This document shows, in pieces, positions 5,922 to 9,459 of a stretch of DNA of 9,459 bases (within the stretch, counting starts at the first letter, position 1; each line of letters opens with the position of its first letter). The position numbers and the translations under genes were made by a program. The stretch is from Belnapia sp. (GTDB lineage Bacteria; Pseudomonadota; Alphaproteobacteria; Acetobacterales; Acetobacteraceae), in contig JAQGIA010000241.1 in the NCBI GenBank assembly GCA_028291445.1, positions 1-9,459 of the forward strand. Direction: 5' to 3'. The notes beneath the pieces are model-generated. The model had not been told where the DNA came from, did not search any database, and saw only the letters and a program-made list of their open reading frames with translations.

Positions 5922-8900
5922 GCCGCATCCTCGAAACCCGCGGCCGGGCGCGGCTCGTGCAGCGCCAGCAGCGCCGCGGCACCCGCCTCGCCTTGTTCCG
6001 CTTCCGCCTGGCCGGTCTGCATCTGGGCAGCGATGCGCCGCGCCAGGATTTCGAGGTTGAGACCCTCGGCGATGCCGGTCAACGGCACCGGCATGCCCAG
6101 CCGCTGCTCCAACGCGGTGCGCAATTCCATGCCGCCGAGGCTGTCGAGGCCAAGCCCGGCCAGCGGCGCCTCGGCCGAGACGGCACCGGGCGGCAGCCGC
6201 AGGATCCGCGCCAGTTCAACCGCCATGGTCTCCCGCAGCAGGGCCAGCGCACCGGCCTCGTCCGCCTCACGCAGCCGGGCCTGCAGGTCGGCGGCATCGG
6301 CCACCGGCGGCGCGGTGCCCCGGATCGCCTCGAAGCCGGGTTCCTCCAGCGCCGCCAGGCTGCCGCGGGCGGTGGCCCAGGCGATGCGGGCAAGGCTCAG
6401 GGACGCGGCATCGGCGTCGAGCAGGGCGGGCAGCGCGGCCAGGGCCATCTCGGCCGGCATCGGCGTGGCGCCGATCCGGCGTTGCAGGATGGCGGCGGTG
6501 GCGGCATCGCCCGCCAGCATGCCGGCATCGCCGATCGGTCCCCAGCCGACCGCCAGGGCAGGGCGGCCAGCGGCGCGGCGGCGCCGGGCCAGCGCCTCCA
6601 GCGCCGCGTTGGCCGCGACATAGGCGGCCTGGCCGGGATTGCCGATGGCGACCGTCGCCGAGGAAAACAGCAGGAACAACGCCAGCGGATCCTCGGCGGT
6701 CAGCCGGTCGAGGTGCTCGGCGACCGTCAGCTTGGCGGCCAGCACCCGTGCGGTGCGGTCGGCCTCCAGCAGCGCGGCGGCGCCGTCGCCTGCTGTGGCG
6801 GCGGCATGCATCACGCCACGGATCGGCGGCGCCGAGGCGCGGATGGCTTGCAGCACCCGCGCCAGCGCCTCGCCATCGGTCGCGTCGCAGGCATGGATGG
6901 TGGCGCTGGCGCCGCGCGCGGCGAGGTCGCGGATCGCCGCTTCCGCGCCCGGGGTCGCCATGCCGCGGCGGGACAGCAGGGCGAGGTGGCGGGCGCCCTG
7001 GGTCGCCAGCCAGCGGGCGGCGGCGAGGCCGAAGCCCTGCACGCCGCCGACCACGAGGATGGTCCCGCGGGCGGCCTGGACGATCGGCGGCATCGAGGTG
7101 GCGGCCGGGCGCAGTGCCGGTGGACGGATCACCAGCTTGCCGATGTGCTGGCTGGCCTGCAGGCTGCGGAAGGCCGCCTCCACCGCCTCGGCGGCGTATT
7201 CGGTCGCCGGCAGCGGGCGGAAGGCGCCGTCCCGCAGCCGGCCGGCGATGCTGCCGAGCAGCCGCGCCGCATGCGTCGGCCGGGCGCGTGCCAGTTCGTC
7301 GATATCGACGGCGAAGTAGGTGGCATTGCGGCGGAGCGGCCGCAGCGCCACCCGGCTGTCCTCGGCGAAATCGCGCTTGCCCAATTCGAGGAACCGGCCG
7401 AAGGGCCGCAGCAGCCCGAGCGAGCGTTCCATCGCCACCCCAGCGAGCGAATTCAACACCACGTCCACGCCATCCGGCCAATGCCCGCGCAGCGCATCGG
7501 CGAAGCCGGCATCGCGGCTGTCGAGCACCAGCTCGGCTCCGGCGGCGCGGAGGAAGGCGCGCTTGGCGGCGGTGCCGGCGCTGGCGGCGACGCTCGCGCC
7601 GCGCGCCAGCGCCACCTGCAGGGCGGCAAGCCCGACCGCACCGGCGCCGCCATGGATCAGTACCCGCTCGCCCGGCTCGATCCGCGCCAGTTCCTCCAGG
7701 GCATGCACCGCGGTCATGAAGGCGACCGGCATGGTCGCGGCGGCGACCGGGTCCAGCCCGTCCGGCAGCGGCGCCAGCGCGGCGGCGCGGGTCAGCGCAT
7801 GGGTCGCCAGTGCCGCCGGGGCAACGCCGAAGACCCGCTGGCCGAGCCGCAGCTCCACGCCCTCACCGATGGCCTCGACCACGCCGGCGCATTCCATGCC
7901 GAGGTTGGGGCCGGCGAAGCCGGGCAGCAGCGCTTCCTCCGGCAACAGGCCCTGGGCCCACATTACGTCGCGGAAATTCAGCCCTGCCGCCTCGATCCGC
8001 AGCACGACCTCGCCGGGTCCGGGCCTGGCCAATGCCAGCGGAGCCCATTTCAGGCTGCCGAGCTGGCCGGGCCGGCCGACCAGCAGCCGCAGCGGTCCGC
8101 CCTGCGGCGTGGCGGGAGGCAGTCCGGGGCGCAGCCGGGGCACCAGGCGGCCGGTCTCGGCCAGGGTGACTTCGGCCTCGGCATCCGCCTCGGTCAGCAT
8201 TTCGGTGGCCAGGCGGCGGGCCGCGGACTCCGGCGAGAGGCCGGCGCCCAGGTCGATGCGGCGCGGCTTGAGGCCGGGATGCTCGTTCGCCAGCACCCGG
8301 CCGAGTGCGGCGCAGGCTGCCGCGGCCGGGTCCTGCTGCGCGCCCCGGGTGACGATGCAGAAGCCGGAGGCGCTGCCCTCGGCCGCCGCGCCCAGCCGGG
8401 CAATGGCAGCGAGCGAGGCAGCGATCTCGGTTGCCTCCGCACCGCCGCCGGCCAGCACCACCACCAGGCTGCCGGCCAGGCCATGCGGCGGCAGCATCGC
8501 GGCCTCGGCCAAGGTGCCGCCGCTCCCATTTGCGCTGATGACGCTGGCGCCGCGTGCCTGGAGGGCCGCGGCGACCATGGGACGCAGTCCGGCCATGGCC
8601 GCATCGGCGAATAGCGCGACCCGGCGCAGCTTGGGCGCGGCGAAAAGCGTGGCGCCGGCGGCGGCCCTGGCGCCGACCAGCAACGCCGGCCAGGGGGCGG
8701 CCCGCAACGGCCGGGTCTGCGCGCCGTCCCAGCCCTGCTCGGCCAGGGCGGCGGCCCAGGTGGAGGGATCGGCCAAGGGTGCCGCGCCGCACCAGTCGGG
8801 ATCCTGGCCGCAGCAGAAATTCCACAGCCGGCCCGGCAGCGGCTCGGCCAGCAGCAGCGCGGCACCGGGCGCCGCGGCCTGGTGCAGCACCGCCGGCAGA

Positions 8901-9459
8901 CCGGCCCCGATCCGCAGCCTGGCGCCAAGGGTCAGGCCGATGATCAGGTCGGCAACCAGCGGCGGCGGCGCGGTCCCGAGCGGGTCCCAGGGCACCGAGG
9001 CGAATTCGATCGCGGGCAGCAGGGCCGCCATGGGCGTCGCCACCGGAGGCTGGCCGGGCAGCGTCGCGGCGGTCAGCACCACGCGGCGGCCGGAGCCGGC
9101 CAAAGCCTGGGCCAGCCGCGCGGTCAGCGGCCCGGCGCAGGCGCCGACCTCCAGTACCCGCAGCGGCCGCCCCATCGGCCAGCCGGCGGCAAAGCTGGCG
9201 ACGGCCTCGGCCAGCACCTGGGCCAGCCGGTCGAGCCCCGCGGCCGAGGCCGGTGGCGGCGGGCCGGCTTCCCCCGCCAGCCGGTGCGCCAGCGCCAGCG
9301 GCAATTGCTCCGCGGCCAGGGCAGCCCAGGCGAGGTCCTGCGCCAGCACCGGCTGCTCCAGCAGCACCTGGCGCCAGATCCCAGCGGCGGGGGGCAGATC
9401 GGCGGCGGCGACCGGGCGCGGACCATTGGGACCGGCCACGGCCAGCCCATCCTCCACCA
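5918..9459 (-). CDS. Type I polyketide/fatty-acid synthase, C-terminal part (degenerate MT - structural KR - ER - KR - ACP)
   Basis: The gene enters from the right edge, so KS, AT and DH are outside; 1,179 residues are visible (numbered from codon 9457-9455). Domains: a C-methyltransferase-like region (about 1-265) with 'VLEVGACAGPLT' (101-112) but an apparently lost catalytic His; a structural KR half (about 275-435) with 'LGRVLANEHPGLKPRRIDL' (385-403); an ER (about 455-778) with 'LNFRD' (493-497) and NADPH loop 'HGGAGAVGLAALQVA' (602-616); a KR (about 797-1030) with glycine loop 'VGGVQGFG' (803-810), Lys909, Ser933, Tyr946 and Asn950; an ACP (about 1058-1145) with phosphopantetheine Ser1106 in 'GLGLDSLGGMEL'. 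There is no thioesterase. A 35-residue acidic/Ala tail follows the ACP. The KR and ER predict at least partly, probably fully, reduced product. The architecture and the coupled oxoamine synthase resemble the RkpA/RkpG pair of S. meliloti, implying a lipid for surface polysaccharide. Chain length cannot be read from this part. Confidence 0.92.
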   Translation of the reverse strand, partial: VEDGLAVAGPNGPRPVAAADLPPAAGIWRQVLLEQPVLAQDLAWAALAAEQLPLALAHRLAGEAGPPPPASAAGLDRLAQVLAEAVASFAAGWPMGRPLRVLEVGACAGPLTARLAQALAGSGRRVVLTAATLPGQPPVATPMAALLPAIEFASVPWDPLGTAPPPLVADLIIGLTLGARLRIGAGLPAVLHQAAAPGAALLLAEPLPGRLWNFCCGQDPDWCGAAPLADPSTWAAALAEQGWDGAQTRPLRAAPWPALLVGARAAAGATLFAAPKLRRVALFADAAMAGLRPMVAAALQARGASVISANGSGGTLAEAAMLPPHGLAGSLVVVLAGGGAEATEIAASLAAIARLGAAAEGSASGFCIVTRGAQQDPAAAACAALGRVLANEHPGLKPRRIDLGAGLSPESAARRLATEMLTEADAEAEVTLAETGRLVPRLRPGLPPATPQGGPLRLLVGRPGQLGSLKWAPLALARPGPGEVVLRIEAAGLNFRDVMWAQGLLPEEALLPGFAGPNLGMECAGVVEAIGEGVELRLGQRVFGVAPAALATHALTRAAALAPLPDGLDPVAAATMPVAFMTAVHALEELARIEPGERVLIHGGAGAVGLAALQVALARGASVAASAGTAAKRAFLRAAGAELVLDSRDAGFADALRGHWPDGVDVVLNSLAGVAMERSLGLLRPFGRFLELGKRDFAEDSRVALRPLRRNATYFAVDIDELARARPTHAARLLGSIAGRLRDGAFRPLPATEYAAEAVEAAFRSLQASQHIGKLVIRPPALRPAATSMPPIVQAARGTILVVGGVQGFGLAAARWLATQGARHLALLSRRGMATPGAEAAIRDLAARGASATIHACDATDGEALARVLQAIRASAPPIRGVMHAAATAGDGAAALLEADRTARVLAAKLTVAEHLDRLTAEDPLALFLLFSSATVAIGNPGQAAYVAANAALEALARRRRAAGRPALAVGWGPIGDAGMLAGDAATAAILQRRIGATPMPAEMALAALPALLDADAASLSLARIAWATARGSLAALEEPGFEAIRGTAPPVADAADLQARLREADEAGALALLRETMAVELARILRLPPGAVSAEAPLAGLGLDSLGGMELRTALEQRLGMPVPLTGIAEGLNLEILARRIAAQMQTGQAEAEQGEAGAAALLALHEPRPAAGFEDAA

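Noticed and set aside
5957..8614. 885-codon open frame on the plus strand opposite the synthase
   Set aside because: Its translation is a Gly/Arg/Gln-rich low-complexity string without any domain. The opposite strand carries well-conserved ER, KR and ACP motifs. It is a GC-bias shadow.

Overview
The window is very GC-rich (roughly 70% by eye), with G/C-biased third codon positions and tightly packed genes. This, plus the gene families present, suggests an alphaproteobacterium. An Acetobacterales (Roseomonas-like) relative is my guess, inferred from composition and family resemblance only; no rRNA or other marker gene is present. Most of the long open frames lying antisense to the genes are by-products of the GC bias and were left out.

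Left part (1-1425, all minus strand): a compact three-gene transcription unit. A secreted four-cysteine protein of probable IalB type comes first. An ECF sigma factor follows after 2 bp, and then its RskA-like anti-sigma factor through an ATGA overlap; the anti-sigma gene runs off the left edge. It looks like an envelope-stress regulatory switch with a periplasmic protein attached. Divergent from it, 36 bp away, is an aldo/keto reductase (1462-2319, plus strand) with an intact catalytic tetrad.

Right part (2349-9459, all minus strand): a biosynthetic cluster, read from right to left. It begins with the C-terminal 1,180 residues or so of a multidomain type I polyketide/fatty-acid synthase (degenerate methyltransferase, structural KR half, ER, KR, ACP, no thioesterase). 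This is translationally coupled (ATGA) to a PLP-dependent alpha-oxoamine synthase. Next come a 101-bp gap filled by a four-copy tandem repeat, a stand-alone formyltransferase-family enzyme with a TTG start, a 91-bp AT-richer gap, and a KpsS/LipB-type capsule protein (beta-Kdo transferase family).

The synthase, oxoamine synthase and capsule-protein combination recalls the rkp-1 region of Sinorhizobium meliloti (rkpA, rkpG ... rkpJ), which is needed for capsular K-antigen and is thought to make a special lipid. Here a formyltransferase lies between the oxoamine synthase and the capsule gene, where I recall rkpH (short-chain dehydrogenase) and rkpI in rhizobia. My working model is that the synthase builds a reduced acyl chain on its ACP, the oxoamine synthase releases it by decarboxylative condensation with an amino acid to give a sphingoid-like amino-ketone, and the formyltransferase may N-formylate that amine or a capsule amino sugar. 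The product would serve as, or alongside, a lipid anchor for a Kdo-linked surface polysaccharide. This combination is the most interesting part of the window.
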